From NCBI GenBank assembly GCA_024222485.1, contig JAAEPJ010000150.1, forward strand, positions 1 to 41,660: a stretch of 41,660 nt of DNA, written 5' to 3'. The DNA comes from a bacterium (lineage in GTDB: Bacteria; RUG730; JAAEPJ01). Positions 32,195 through 40,329 of this stretch are shown here, in pieces. Made by a program: the position numbers and the translations under genes. Every line of letters begins with the position of its first letter. Position 1 is the stretch's first letter. The notes beneath the pieces were generated by a model. The model was given only the letters and a program-made list of their open reading frames with translations. It did not search any database and had not been told where the DNA came from.

Positions 32195-32402
32195 TGTTAG
32201 ACGTGGGTAGTGTTGCAGGTCTTATTTGGGATTATCTAAGGGATAATCAAGGAGAAGCTATTACTTTTAAGCTTAGAACAGCTTTGACTGTTTCTAATCA
32301 GACTTATTTTTTTCAGTTGGTTGGCTTTTAAAAGAAAATAAGATTATAGTTGAGAGATTAGATCAAGGATACAATGTTAAATTAAAAGCATCTGCACTTT
32401 AA
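32194..32402 (+). pseudogene. frameshifted winged-helix (DUF2582-like) small gene
   Basis: The ATG overlaps the pnp stop (TAATG). The first frame reads MLDVGSVAGLIWDYLRDNQG and on to NQTYFF, then runs through a T7 tract (32307-32313) to a stop at 32329. In the +2 frame the family C-terminal half continues at once: SVGWLLKENKIIVERLDQG and KLKASAL, stop at 32400-32402. Joined, they make a 69-residue protein matching the DUF2582 winged-helix pattern (VGxxAGxIWxxL ... GWLxxENKI). One extra T (T8) would restore the frame. So it is either a young pseudogene, a homopolymer sequencing or assembly error, or a gene that relies on slippage. DUF2582 proteins are small putative DNA-binding proteins of unknown target. 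Confidence 0.75.
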
Positions 32403-32430
32403 AAATAAGGGTAGATGCTTTTATATTTTT
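32384..32430 (+). terminator. terminator at the end of the rpsO-pnp operon
   Basis: AAAAGCATCT (32384-32393) pairs with AGATGCTTTT (32413-32422) across a 19-base loop, and the stem is followed by a T-rich stretch (TTTTATATTTTT). The left arm lies inside the last codons of the frameshifted gene. This is the most regular intrinsic terminator in the window. Confidence 0.6.
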
Positions 32431-32452
32431 ATTTGTAAATAAAAATATAAAA
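32419..32452. repeat. 16-bp all-A/T perfect inverted repeat
   Basis: TTTTATATTTTTATTT (32419-32434) and its exact complement (32437-32452) surround GT. It shares its left arm with the terminator stem just before it, so the two hairpins exclude each other. It lies 40 bases before ftsK. Confidence 0.55.
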
Positions 32453-32491
32453 AAGAACAATATTTGGCTTTGTTTTTTTAGGAATAATTTT

Positions 32492-34609
32492 ATGGAAACT
32501 AAATACTATAAAAAATATATTTTGTTTTTTTCTAGTATTGTTATCTCTATTTTTTTATTTTATTTTTTTATTTATCCTAACAGTTCGGGAGTTATTGGGG
32601 CTTTTATCCAAGAGAAATTTTTTTATATTTTTGGCAAAGCTAACTACTTACTTCCTTTTTTATTTTTAATGATGGGTTTTCGTTTTTTGCATGAAAGCGA
32701 GGTTAAATATCGATTTTTGGCAGCTGGTTTTTTCTTACTTTTAACTTTTTCTGCAAATATTCTTGAGTTGATGCTTAATAATGAATCTGGTGGCGTAATA
32801 GGTTATTTTTTTTCTGAAAAAATTTTGGTATTCTTAATTGGTCGTGTTGGAGCCTATCTCATTTCATTTTTTTCAATAATTTTAGGTTTTTATTTTTTAA
32901 ACTTTTCGGTTGTTTTGCATTTAGGCCAATTTATTAAAAAAGGTTTTTTGTTGCTAGGGATTTTTTATAATAAAATTACGGCAAGGATTAAAAGATCAAA
33001 AGAATTAAAAGCTGAAATAATGAAAACCCCCTTGTCTGTTAAGAAACAACTTAAAAAAATTAAGATTGAACGTTATAAAAAGCAGAAAGATGGCAAGGAA
33101 GAAGGGAATATTGCAATTGTTAATGCTTTTAATGAGTCCAATACTCATCTTTCGACTAATTCGACTGAAGATGCGGAGACTATGGGTGAATATCAGTTAC
33201 CTTCAACAGATTTGTTAGATAAGAAAAAGATAAAAACTAAAACAAATACAAGCAACTATGATGAACTTAAAGAGAATGCTTATGTTTTACAGCAGACTTT
33301 ACAGAACTTTGGTGTTAATGCAACTGTAACAAATATCGCTCCTGGTCCTGTTATTACAAGATATGAAGTTGAACTTGCCGCAGGAGTCAAAGTTGCCACA
33401 ATTGTTAGTTTACAAAACGATATTTGTTTGGCTATGAAAAGTCAAAATGTAAGAATTTTATCCCCTATTCCTGGTAAGGCTGCAATAGGGATTGAAATGC
33501 CGAATAAGACTATCCAACCTGTTACTTTCCGGGATATCTTAGAGAATTTTGACTTTAAAGGTGGAAAATTAACGCTTCCTTTTGCTATTGGGAAAACAGT
33601 GGAGGGGGAAATTGCTTGTACGGATATTGCTAAAACTCCACATCTTTTAGTGGCTGGGGCAACTGGTTCAGGTAAAAGTGTTTGTATCAATGCATTGATT
33701 ATGAGTATTCTTTATACAAAGAAACCCAACGAAGTTAAATTTATTATGGTTGATCCTAAGGTTGTTGAGTTAGCATTTTATCGGGATATTCCGCATCTTT
33801 ATAGTCCTGTTATTACAAATCCTAAAGAAGCATCGCGTGTATTGCAGCAAGTTGTAGGTCTAATGGAAGAGCGTTATGCTAAATTTGCAGAAGCGGGTGC
33901 AAGAAATATTGAGTCATATAATGAGAAAATGCAAGCCAAAGGAGTAAAGAAAGAGTTTTATCTTATTGTTATCATAGATGAACTCGCTGATCTGATGTTG
34001 GTTGCTTCTAAAGATGTGGAAGAATCTATTGCACGCCTTACTCAAAAAGCTCGTGCAGTAGGAATTCATGTCGTTCTGGCAACACAAAGACCTTCTGTTA
34101 ATGTTATTACAGGTCTTATTAAGGCTAACTTGCCATCAAGAATTTCTTTTCAAGTTCTTTCTAAAATTGATTCTCGCGTTATTTTGGATACGAATGGAGC
34201 TGAAAATTTGATTGGTAGAGGAGATATGTTGTTTTTGGAAAATGGAGCATCTAGACCCGTTAGGCTCCAGGGTGCATTTTTATCAGAAAAAGAAGTGCAG
34301 CATGTTATGAAGTTTATTAAGTCACAAGGAAAGCCGGATTATTCTGCATACAGTAATAAAGTAGAAAGCATGAGTGAAAAAAAAGATGGCTTAGATGATA
34401 AAACTAAAGAGGACTTTTTAAAAGCTTTGAAATTAGTTCTGGAAAGACAGAAAGTATCTTATGATTTAATGCGTGCAAATGGTTTTAGTGGCCCTAAGGC
34501 AACAAACCTTATTAGTCTAATGGAAATCAAAGGATTCATTGAGAAGCCTGCCGGGACTAAGCAGTGGGAGATTTATTTTGAATCTATTGAAGATTATTTG
34601 CGTGTTTAG
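32492..34609 (+). CDS. ftsK: DNA translocase FtsK/SpoIIIE
   Basis: FtsK anchors at the division septum and pumps chromosomal DNA. The 705 residues have an N-terminal membrane part with four or so helices (about 8-160), a short Lys-rich linker (160-265), the alpha/beta motor with Walker A GATGSGKS (389-396), Walker B IVIIDELADLM, LTQKARAVGIHVVLATQRPS and the SRISFQVLSKIDSRVILD segment, then the gamma winged helix (about 640-705; SYDLMRANGFSGPKATNLIS). The linker is much shorter than in E. coli, as in SpoIIIE. SD AGGA is 10 bases from the ATG. Its last 32 bases hold the start of lolA. Confidence 0.96.
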   Translation: METKYYKKYILFFSSIVISIFLFYFFIYPNSSGVIGAFIQEKFFYIFGKANYLLPFLFLMMGFRFLHESEVKYRFLAAGFFLLLTFSANILELMLNNESGGVIGYFFSEKILVFLIGRVGAYLISFFSIILGFYFLNFSVVLHLGQFIKKGFLLLGIFYNKITARIKRSKELKAEIMKTPLSVKKQLKKIKIERYKKQKDGKEEGNIAIVNAFNESNTHLSTNSTEDAETMGEYQLPSTDLLDKKKIKTKTNTSNYDELKENAYVLQQTLQNFGVNATVTNIAPGPVITRYEVELAAGVKVATIVSLQNDICLAMKSQNVRILSPIPGKAAIGIEMPNKTIQPVTFRDILENFDFKGGKLTLPFAIGKTVEGEIACTDIAKTPHLLVAGATGSGKSVCINALIMSILYTKKPNEVKFIMVDPKVVELAFYRDIPHLYSPVITNPKEASRVLQQVVGLMEERYAKFAEAGARNIESYNEKMQAKGVKKEFYLIVIIDELADLMLVASKDVEESIARLTQKARAVGIHVVLATQRPSVNVITGLIKANLPSRISFQVLSKIDSRVILDTNGAENLIGRGDMLFLENGASRPVRLQGAFLSEKEVQHVMKFIKSQGKPDYSAYSNKVESMSEKKDGLDDKTKEDFLKALKLVLERQKVSYDLMRANGFSGPKATNLISLMEIKGFIEKPAGTKQWEIYFESIEDYLRV

Positions 34610-35171
34610 TTTTCTTTTTTTTTCTTCGTCTTTATTTGCAAATAAAGAGGTTTATCAGAGAATTACAGATTTTGGAGAAAATATTTCTTCATTAAAGTTT
34701 GGTTTTAAGCAAGCAATTTTTTCAGAAGATGCAACTAAATATTCTAAAGGTATTATTTTTTATCAAGCTAGAGAAAAATTTAAGATTGTTTATGCTTCTG
34801 GGATTGAATATATCTCTGACTCTGAATCTTTATGGATAGTAGATAAGAAAAAAAAACAGGCACTTAAAAAGAGCCTTAACAAGTTTTTTGGTAAGGAAAT
34901 TATTCAGTTTTTTAAATTTGGAGAAGACCTTAAAAAATATTTAATTGATTATTGGCAGGATAAAGAAAAATATTATTTTAAATTTAAGCGTGATACTCAA
35001 GATATTTTAGTTTTTATTAATAAAAAAACTTTAATGCCTAATAAGATTATTTTTAATAAAGGTGACTTGCGTTTTGAGATTAAGATTTTTAAGATAAAGA
35101 GGAATCTTAAGCTTGTAGATGAATTTTTTTTGTTTAACCCCAGTAAAAATATGGAAGTAATGGAGTTTTAG
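34578..35171 (+). CDS. lolA: LolA-like outer-membrane lipoprotein carrier
   Basis: LolA takes lipoproteins through the periplasm. The longest frame starts at 34539 inside ftsK with a non-signal sequence, but a TTG at 34578 lies 7 bases after GGGAG and gives (M)NLLKIICVFSFLFFSSSLFA, a clean signal peptide cut near residue 21; I use it (197 residues). LKFGFKQAIFSEDATKYSKG, IIFYQAREKFKIVYASG and DSESLWIVDKKKKQALKKSL follow the LolA (PF03548) beta-sheet pattern. ftsK-lolA adjacency also occurs in Gammaproteobacteria. Sequence divergence is high, so the related LolA-like superfamily is an option, but the fold and location are well supported. Confidence 0.8.
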   Translation: MNLLKIICVFSFLFFSSSLFANKEVYQRITDFGENISSLKFGFKQAIFSEDATKYSKGIIFYQAREKFKIVYASGIEYISDSESLWIVDKKKKQALKKSLNKFFGKEIIQFFKFGEDLKKYLIDYWQDKEKYYFKFKRDTQDILVFINKKTLMPNKIIFNKGDLRFEIKIFKIKRNLKLVDEFFLFNPSKNMEVMEF

Positions 35172-35174
35172 AAA

Positions 35175-35930
35175 ATGAATTTTGGTGAAATTTTAGTTAA
35201 TTCAAGAAATGAGATAGGGGTTGATGTTTCTATTATTGCGAGAGAATTACGAATTAGAGAAGAATATTTAAAAGCTTTTGAAGAAGAGAATCTAGCGGAT
35301 TTTCCAGAGGAACCATTTGGTATCGGGTTTTTTCGTAAATATGTTGATTACTTAGAAATTTATGATATTGCTGTTTTTGAAGCTTATAAAAATAAGCTTG
35401 AGGCTTTTAATATTGAAAGAGCTGAATCATCTGGTAATAAAATTAATCATCGTAATGAGTCTGGAGTAAAGATTCAGCAGTTTCAGATGGATACTTTCTG
35501 GCAAAACAGAATGAAAACTGTTAAAAAACATCATAAGAATATTTCTTTGTTCTCTGTTATTGTTTTTGTAATATTTATTATATTTTGTTTGCTTTTAGTT
35601 CGTATGACTAATAAATCATATGCTTTAAGCGAAATTCATTTGGCTGAATTTTCCCAACTACAAGAATATTGTCTTGAGGTTAAAACTTTAAAGCCCGTTT
35701 GGCTTAGCATTTTAAGAGATGGCAAGGTATATGTATCAAAGATAGTAAGAAAAGGGGTGTTTTTTAGGATTTTTGCTGATAATGATTTTAAAATAGTTAT
35801 TGGTGATATTGATAGGATTCAAGCGTTGATTAATGGAAAGGCAATAAATATAAGGAAAGGGGCAAAAGGATCTATTAATACTTTGACTATAAATAAAGAG
35901 ACACTCTATGAGCTTACAGATAAAGACTAA
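35175..35930 (+). CDS. rodZ: RodZ-like protein: HTH_25 domain, one membrane helix, C-terminal DUF4115-like domain
   Basis: RodZ links MreB to the membrane and helps set rod shape. Residues 1-85 form an Xre-type HTH_25 domain: FGEILVNSRNEIGVDVSIIA, RELRIREEYLKAFEEENLAD, FPEEPFGIGFFRKYVDYLEI (the F-P-x-x-P/Y-x-x-G-F-x-R-x-Y motif). A single membrane helix lies at about 118-140 (NISLFSVIVFVIFIIFCLLL) and the outer part (150-251) has the DUF4115-like strand pattern with PVWLSILRDGKVYVSKIVRK. 251 residues, of normal size. It follows lolA after 3 bases. No mre gene is nearby, so the cytoskeleton role is inferred from family. Confidence 0.83.
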   Translation: MNFGEILVNSRNEIGVDVSIIARELRIREEYLKAFEEENLADFPEEPFGIGFFRKYVDYLEIYDIAVFEAYKNKLEAFNIERAESSGNKINHRNESGVKIQQFQMDTFWQNRMKTVKKHHKNISLFSVIVFVIFIIFCLLLVRMTNKSYALSEIHLAEFSQLQEYCLEVKTLKPVWLSILRDGKVYVSKIVRKGVFFRIFADNDFKIVIGDIDRIQALINGKAINIRKGAKGSINTLTINKETLYELTDKD

Positions 35931-36291
35931 TAGCTTTTAATGACAATCGAATGTATTCTTAATTTTTGAAGTGTTATAGATTGTTTTGCTAGACTAATTT
36001 AGATGGGAAATATGCTAGAACCTTAATTTTTTATTTTTTAGACAATGACTAGAGGTTGGGAATCGTTTTTAAATTTTTTTTCCTATCAAAGATGATAGGT
36101 TATTACAGAATTTCTATACATACGCATTGACAGGATGGAGCTTTTTTTTTTGCTATTTTGAAATTATTCTATTTATTAGCTTGGAAATTAGTTAAAATTA
36201 ATACAATATTTTCAGATTTTGATAATAAAAATGATGCTTATCTGACAATTTAGAATTTTATAACAACTTAGGAAAACAAGGAAGTATTTTT
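35931..36291. other. 361-base non-coding stretch before pgsA
   Basis: No gene on either strand. It holds a 7-bp hairpin, CCTATCA and TGATAGG around AAGA (36082-36099), preceded rather than followed by a T-run. TTGACA at 36127-36132 with an extended TGCTATTTT at 36151-36159 is a poorly spaced promoter candidate. The pgsA ribosome binding site AAGGA is at the right end. Confidence 0.45.
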
Positions 36292-36873
36292 ATGAATCTA
36301 AGCAATAAGATCACAATTAGTAGAATTTTAATTATGCCTTTTTTTATGATGAGTTTAGATTATAGTGGTGTTTTTTGGAAAGTGATAGCAATGCTTCTTT
36401 TTGCATATGCTTGTTATTCTGATTGGCTTGATGGAAGTTTAGCGCGTAAGCATTCTTGGGTGACTGATTTCGGAAAATTTTTAGACCCTTTAGCAGATAA
36501 AATTTTTGTTTGCGCTGCTTTTATTGCTTTTGTTGGTGATAATATTTTCGATATTCCAGCTTGGATTGTTACTTTAATTATTTTTCGTGAATTTATGATT
36601 ACAGGGCTTAGAACGCTTGCAGTTTCTAAAAATATTGTTTTATCTGCACAGGCTATAGGTAAGTACAAAACAGTTATTCAGCTTTTTACTATTGGGGCAA
36701 TAATCCTTATTTCACTTTTATATGAGTTGGAAAAAGCAGGAGCTTTAGTAATTAATAAGTGGTTTTATACTTTATTTGGATATACGCCTATTGTTTTAAT
36801 GGCTATTACTGCTATTGTAACTGTGCTTTCAGGGTTACACTATTTATGGGAAAATAGACGTTTATTTCGTTAA
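36292..36873 (+). CDS. pgsA: CDP-diacylglycerol-glycerol-3-phosphate 3-phosphatidyltransferase
   Basis: PgsA makes phosphatidylglycerophosphate, the committed step to phosphatidylglycerol and cardiolipin. The CDP-alcohol phosphatidyltransferase motif is complete: D-G-x2-A-R-x8-G-x3-D-x3-D, here DGSLARKHSWVTDFGKFLDP followed by LAD (about residues 45-67). N-terminal NLSNKITISRILIMPFFM is typical. 193 residues with about five membrane helices. The next gene, pgpA, removes the phosphate from the product, so the two act in series; the gap between them is 91 bases. Confidence 0.95.
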   Translation: MNLSNKITISRILIMPFFMMSLDYSGVFWKVIAMLLFAYACYSDWLDGSLARKHSWVTDFGKFLDPLADKIFVCAAFIAFVGDNIFDIPAWIVTLIIFREFMITGLRTLAVSKNIVLSAQAIGKYKTVIQLFTIGAIILISLLYELEKAGALVINKWFYTLFGYTPIVLMAITAIVTVLSGLHYLWENRRLFR

Positions 36874-36964
36874 TTTACTTTATAGTGTCTGAATTTATAA
36901 TGTGTATAGAATAGACTATGGGTTCTAGGCTTAATTATCACAATACTGTGGATAGGGATAATGA

Positions 36965-37417
36965 ATGGAAAAAGTAATAAAAGCTATTTCAACACTTTTT
37001 TATTTAGGGGAGCTGAAAAAAGCCCCTGGCACATTTGCTAGTTTATTTTCGTTTATTGTGTTTTGGTTTGTTTATACAGGGACTTATTTGAATTTTTCGA
37101 TTTTTTTAGTTTTTAGTGTTTTAAGTATTTTTATTTGTGATCAAGCGGAGGTAGTTTTTAAAAGTAAAGATGACCAAAGGATTGTTTTGGATGAGTTTGT
37201 TGGGAGTTTTTTTTCTATTATACTTTTACCAAAAAATGTTTGGTTTTATTTATTTGCTTTTATTTTATTTCGAATTTTTGACATTGTAAAACCGCTTTTT
37301 ATCAAAAAATCACAGAAATTAAGAGGTGGTTTAGGGATTGTTTTGGATGATATCTTAGCGGGTATGCTCACTACTTTGACGATGGTTATTGCCATGTTGA
37401 TCTTTTATAAAAAATAA
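36965..37417 (+). CDS. pgpA: phosphatidylglycerophosphatase A
   Basis: PgpA dephosphorylates phosphatidylglycerophosphate to phosphatidylglycerol. The 150 residues fit PF04608: LGELKKAPGTFASLFSFIVF (G-x-x-x-x-A-P-G-T-x-G/A-S), IVLDEFVGSFFSI (D-E) and FDIVKPLFIKK with the GLGIVLDDILAGM loop, which carry the conserved acidic residues. About four membrane helices. The start codon has GGGA 8 bases ahead; a second ATG four bases earlier is out of frame. Follows pgsA in the same direction. Confidence 0.93.
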   Translation: MEKVIKAISTLFYLGELKKAPGTFASLFSFIVFWFVYTGTYLNFSIFLVFSVLSIFICDQAEVVFKSKDDQRIVLDEFVGSFFSIILLPKNVWFYLFAFILFRIFDIVKPLFIKKSQKLRGGLGIVLDDILAGMLTTLTMVIAMLIFYKK

Positions 37418-37427
37418 TAGATAAAGA

Positions 37428-37456
37428 TTGACACAAGTATTAAGAATAAATAAAAT
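37428..37456 (+). promoter_or_regulatory. near-consensus sigma-70 promoter of birA-oadGAB
   Basis: TTGACA (37428-37433), 17 bases, TAAAAT (37451-37456; 5 of 6). Transcription would start near 37463, only about 10 bases before the birA ATG, so the leader is very short. It separates the lipid genes upstream from the decarboxylase operon. Confidence 0.78.
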
Positions 37457-37472
37457 TTAAGAGTTTGTAAAA

Positions 37473-38186
37473 ATGCAAAAAATACATTTTAAATCTCTCT
37501 CATCAACAAATGATTATGTCCGTGAAAATATTGAAAATTTGAATGATAAAACTTTGATTACGGCAGATCAGCAGACAGCTGGAAAAGGGCGAAGTTCTCG
37601 GTCCTGGATTTCTAGTGAGAAGAATAACCTTTATTTTTCTTTACTTTTGAAACCTAAGTATAATTTTAGGAATGATAATTTAGCTAGTTTAACACAGTAT
37701 GTGGCTTTAGTTTTAACTAAAGTATTTAAGAGCTATAATGTGGATGCTTGGATAAAGTGGCCTAATGATATCTTAGTAGAAAACAAGAAAATTTCTGGGG
37801 TTTTGACTGAGACAATGATTCAAGGATCTGACTTACTGGGTATAGTTATTGGGATTGGTGTTAACTTAAATCTTTCTGAGATGAAAATTGCTGAAATTGA
37901 TCAACCAGCAACTTCATTGAACATTCTTTTAGGTCGATCCGTAGATAAAGAGGAGTTTTTAGAGATTTTTTTAAAAGAGTTTTTCAATCGATATTCTATT
38001 TTATTAGAAGGGGGGTTTTCTTTGATAAAAGATGAATATATTGAGAGAGCAATGTTTTTAGGTAAAAAAGTTCGTATCACAGTTTTTGATAAAGTTTTTG
38101 TGGGTATTGCGAAGAATATTGATAATCAAGGGCGTTTAATTTTAGATAATAATAAAATCATAAATATAGGAGATATGTTATGTTAA
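37473..38186 (+). CDS. birA: biotin-protein ligase, no DNA-binding domain
   Basis: BirA attaches biotin to a lysine of biotin-dependent enzymes via biotinyl-AMP. The 237 residues carry LSSTNDYVRENI, ITADQQTAGKGRSSRSWISS (the GRGRxxR-type adenylate loop, here GKGRSSR), LYFSLLLKP, WIKWPNDILVENKKISGVLT and IVIGIGVNLNL, then a small SH3-like C-terminal domain (about 190-237). There is no N-terminal helix-turn-helix, so it is a class I ligase and not a repressor. The end overlaps oadG by 7 bases. The nearby OadA has a biotinyl domain, the clear substrate. Confidence 0.95.
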   Translation: MQKIHFKSLSSTNDYVRENIENLNDKTLITADQQTAGKGRSSRSWISSEKNNLYFSLLLKPKYNFRNDNLASLTQYVALVLTKVFKSYNVDAWIKWPNDILVENKKISGVLTETMIQGSDLLGIVIGIGVNLNLSEMKIAEIDQPATSLNILLGRSVDKEEFLEIFLKEFFNRYSILLEGGFSLIKDEYIERAMFLGKKVRITVFDKVFVGIAKNIDNQGRLILDNNKIINIGDMLC

Positions 38187-38386
38187 TGCAAGGTGTGATC
38201 TTTATGGTTGTTGGTATGACGATGGTATTTTTATTTTTAATTATCATGGTTATTATCATGAAGTTTATGGCAGTTCTGTTGAGGTTTTGTCCTGAAGCAG
38301 TTAAAGAAACGGTCGCTAGTCCTCCGTCATTGGCTAATGGTTTAGAAGAAGTCGCAGTTGCAATTGCAGCTTGTCAGAAGTATTAA
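38180..38386 (+). CDS. oadG: OadG-family gamma subunit of a Na+-pumping decarboxylase
   Basis: OadG is a small membrane anchor that holds the alpha and beta subunits of oxaloacetate decarboxylase together. The 68-residue protein has one long helix (about 4-30; VIFMVVGMTMVFLFLIIMVI, typical GMGxVFxxL pattern as GMTMVFLFL) and a short tail with a conserved VAVAIAACQKY end. AGGAG lies 7 bases before the ATG. It overlaps the end of birA. The oadA gene follows after 63 bases that include a small stem-loop. Family by pattern and context. Confidence 0.85.
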   Translation: MLMQGVIFMVVGMTMVFLFLIIMVIIMKFMAVLLRFCPEAVKETVASPPSLANGLEEVAVAIAACQKY

Positions 38387-38389
38387 AAT

Positions 38390-38416
38390 AAAGGGAGAAG
38401 GCATTGCCCTTACTTT
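38390..38416 (+). other. stem-loop between oadG and oadA
   Basis: AAGGC pairs with GCCCTT (one bulged C) around ATT, and AAAG with CTTT adds an outer stem. It may modulate how much oadA is made relative to oadG; the fold is short and not conclusive. Confidence 0.35.
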
Positions 38417-38449
38417 CACCACATAACAGATAAATAATAGGAGTTTAAA

Positions 38450-40240
38450 TTGGCTAAAAAATTAATTAAGGTAATGGATGTTTCTTTTAGAGATGGATTT
38501 CAATCAGTTTTTGGAGCGAGAGTCTTAACAAAGGATTTTCTGCCTGCAGTAGAGGCGGCTAAAGAGGCAGGGATAAATCATTTTGAAGCAGGTGGTGGAG
38601 CAAGATTTCAATCTTTATATTTTTATTGTAATGAAGATGCTTTTGATATGATGGATTCGTTTAGAAAAGCTGCTGGTCCTGATGCTAATCTCCAAACCTT
38701 GGCAAGAGGTGCTAATGTTGTCGGTCTTGATTCACAACCAAGAGATATGATTAAGCTTCATGCACAGCTTTTTAAAAAACATGGGATTACGACTATTAGA
38801 AATTTTGATGCTTTAAATGATGTAAATAATTTGACATATAGTGGTCAGTGTATTGTCGATGCTGGTCTTAAGCATGAAGTTGTTGTGGCAATGATGGCAC
38901 TTCCTCTTGGCTGCGAAGGGGCACATACTCCGGAATTTTATGCTGGTGTTTTAAAGAATATTTTGGCTGCAAAAATTCCATTTGACTCTGTTTGTTTTAA
39001 GGATGCTTCAGGAACTTCAACTCCAGATACTGTTTATCAAACCATGAAACTTGCGCGTAAAGTTTTGCCTGCTGATGTTCATATTCGTTTTCATACGCAT
39101 GAAACAGCTGGGTGCAGTGTGCTTTGTCATAAAGCAGCACTTGATGGTGGTACTAATGGGATTGATTTAGCAATGGCTCCTGTGTCAGGTGGAACATCAC
39201 ATGCAGACATTGTGACAATGTGGCATGCATTACGTGGAACTGATTATGATTTGGGATTGGATATTGAAAAAATTTTAAAAGCAGAGGAAGTATTTAAAGA
39301 TTGTATGAAGGATTACTTTTATCCTCCTGAAGCTCAGAGAGTTGAGCCTTTGATTCCTTTTTCGCCAATGCCTGGTGGTGCCTTAACTGCAAATACACAA
39401 ATGATGAGAGATAATGGTATTATGGATAAATATCCTCAAGTTATTGCGGCTATGAGTGAAACAGTTAAAAAAGGTGGCTATGGGACTTCAGTAACTCCAG
39501 TATCCCAATTTTATTTTCAACAAGCCTTTAATAATGTTATGTTTGGTGATTGGCAGAAGATTGCTGAAGGATATGGGAAGATGGTTCTCGGTTATTTTGG
39601 GAAAACTCCTGTTCCTCCTGATGCCAAGGTTATTAAGATTGCTGCAGAGCAATTAGGGCTTGAACCCACAACGGAAGTTCCTGTTGATATTAATGATAAA
39701 GATCCTAAAAAAGGAATTGAAGCTGCTAAAAAAATGCTTAAAGAGAATGCATTGAAAGAGACGGATGAAAATATTTTTATAGCAGGTGCGTGTAAGGAAA
39801 AGGGCATTGCTTTTCTTAAAGGTGAAGCCAAAGTTATGGTTCGTAAAAACGTAAAAAAAGCGGAGACGAAAGAAGTTAAGGATGGATATACAGTTACCGT
39901 TAATAAGAAAAAGTATACAGTTAAATTTGATGGTGATAAAGCAATTGTTAATGGAAAATCCTATGAGACTTCAGTTGTAGAAGGTATTGAAGATGTTGTT
40001 GCTAATAGCAGTAGCGAAACTGCAGACTCTGTCGCAATTAAGTCACCACTTCCTGGTGCAGTTTTTAAGGTTAATGTTAGTATTGGTGATGCTGTAAATG
40101 AGGGGGATGTTGTAATTATTTTAGAAGCTATGAAGATGGAGACAGAGGTTAAATCGGCAGTATCAGGAACCATTTCAGCGATTAATATTAGTCAAGGGGA
40201 TCAAGTAGTTGCTGGTCAGGATTTAATACATATTAATTAA
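38450..40240 (+). CDS. oadA: oxaloacetate decarboxylase alpha subunit (carboxyltransferase plus biotinyl domain)
   Basis: OadA transfers the carboxyl group of oxaloacetate (or a related acid) to biotin. Start is a TTG with TAGGAG 7 bases upstream. Residues 1-300 form the TIM-barrel carboxyltransferase: DVSFRDGFQSVFGAR (usual DTTLRDAHQSLLATR), RNFDALNDVNNL, CFKDASGTSTP, HTHETAG with the two metal-binding His, and SGGTSHADIVTMWHAL. The conserved linker (about 300-470) has FSPMPGGALTANTQMMRDNG. A charged stretch follows and then the biotinyl domain (about 525-596) with EAMKME, biotin-lysine K562. Several core motifs differ from the usual OadA/PycB form, so this is a divergent branch; a different 2-oxo or acyl substrate is conceivable. 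The neighbours birA, oadG and oadB support a Na+ decarboxylase. Confidence 0.88.
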   Translation: MAKKLIKVMDVSFRDGFQSVFGARVLTKDFLPAVEAAKEAGINHFEAGGGARFQSLYFYCNEDAFDMMDSFRKAAGPDANLQTLARGANVVGLDSQPRDMIKLHAQLFKKHGITTIRNFDALNDVNNLTYSGQCIVDAGLKHEVVVAMMALPLGCEGAHTPEFYAGVLKNILAAKIPFDSVCFKDASGTSTPDTVYQTMKLARKVLPADVHIRFHTHETAGCSVLCHKAALDGGTNGIDLAMAPVSGGTSHADIVTMWHALRGTDYDLGLDIEKILKAEEVFKDCMKDYFYPPEAQRVEPLIPFSPMPGGALTANTQMMRDNGIMDKYPQVIAAMSETVKKGGYGTSVTPVSQFYFQQAFNNVMFGDWQKIAEGYGKMVLGYFGKTPVPPDAKVIKIAAEQLGLEPTTEVPVDINDKDPKKGIEAAKKMLKENALKETDENIFIAGACKEKGIAFLKGEAKVMVRKNVKKAETKEVKDGYTVTVNKKKYTVKFDGDKAIVNGKSYETSVVEGIEDVVANSSSETADSVAIKSPLPGAVFKVNVSIGDAVNEGDVVIILEAMKMETEVKSAVSGTISAINISQGDQVVAGQDLIHIN

Positions 40241-40329
40241 AATTTACGTTTAACGATAAAAATATATTTTTATGAAAATGCTGAATATTTCAGGAAAATA
40301 TATATATTTTTAAGGGAGCAAAGAAAAAA

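Noticed and set aside
36127-36159. TTGACA with TGCTATTTT as a pgsA promoter
   Set aside because: The spacing to the best -10 is 21 bases, too long; kept only as a note in the non-coding entry.
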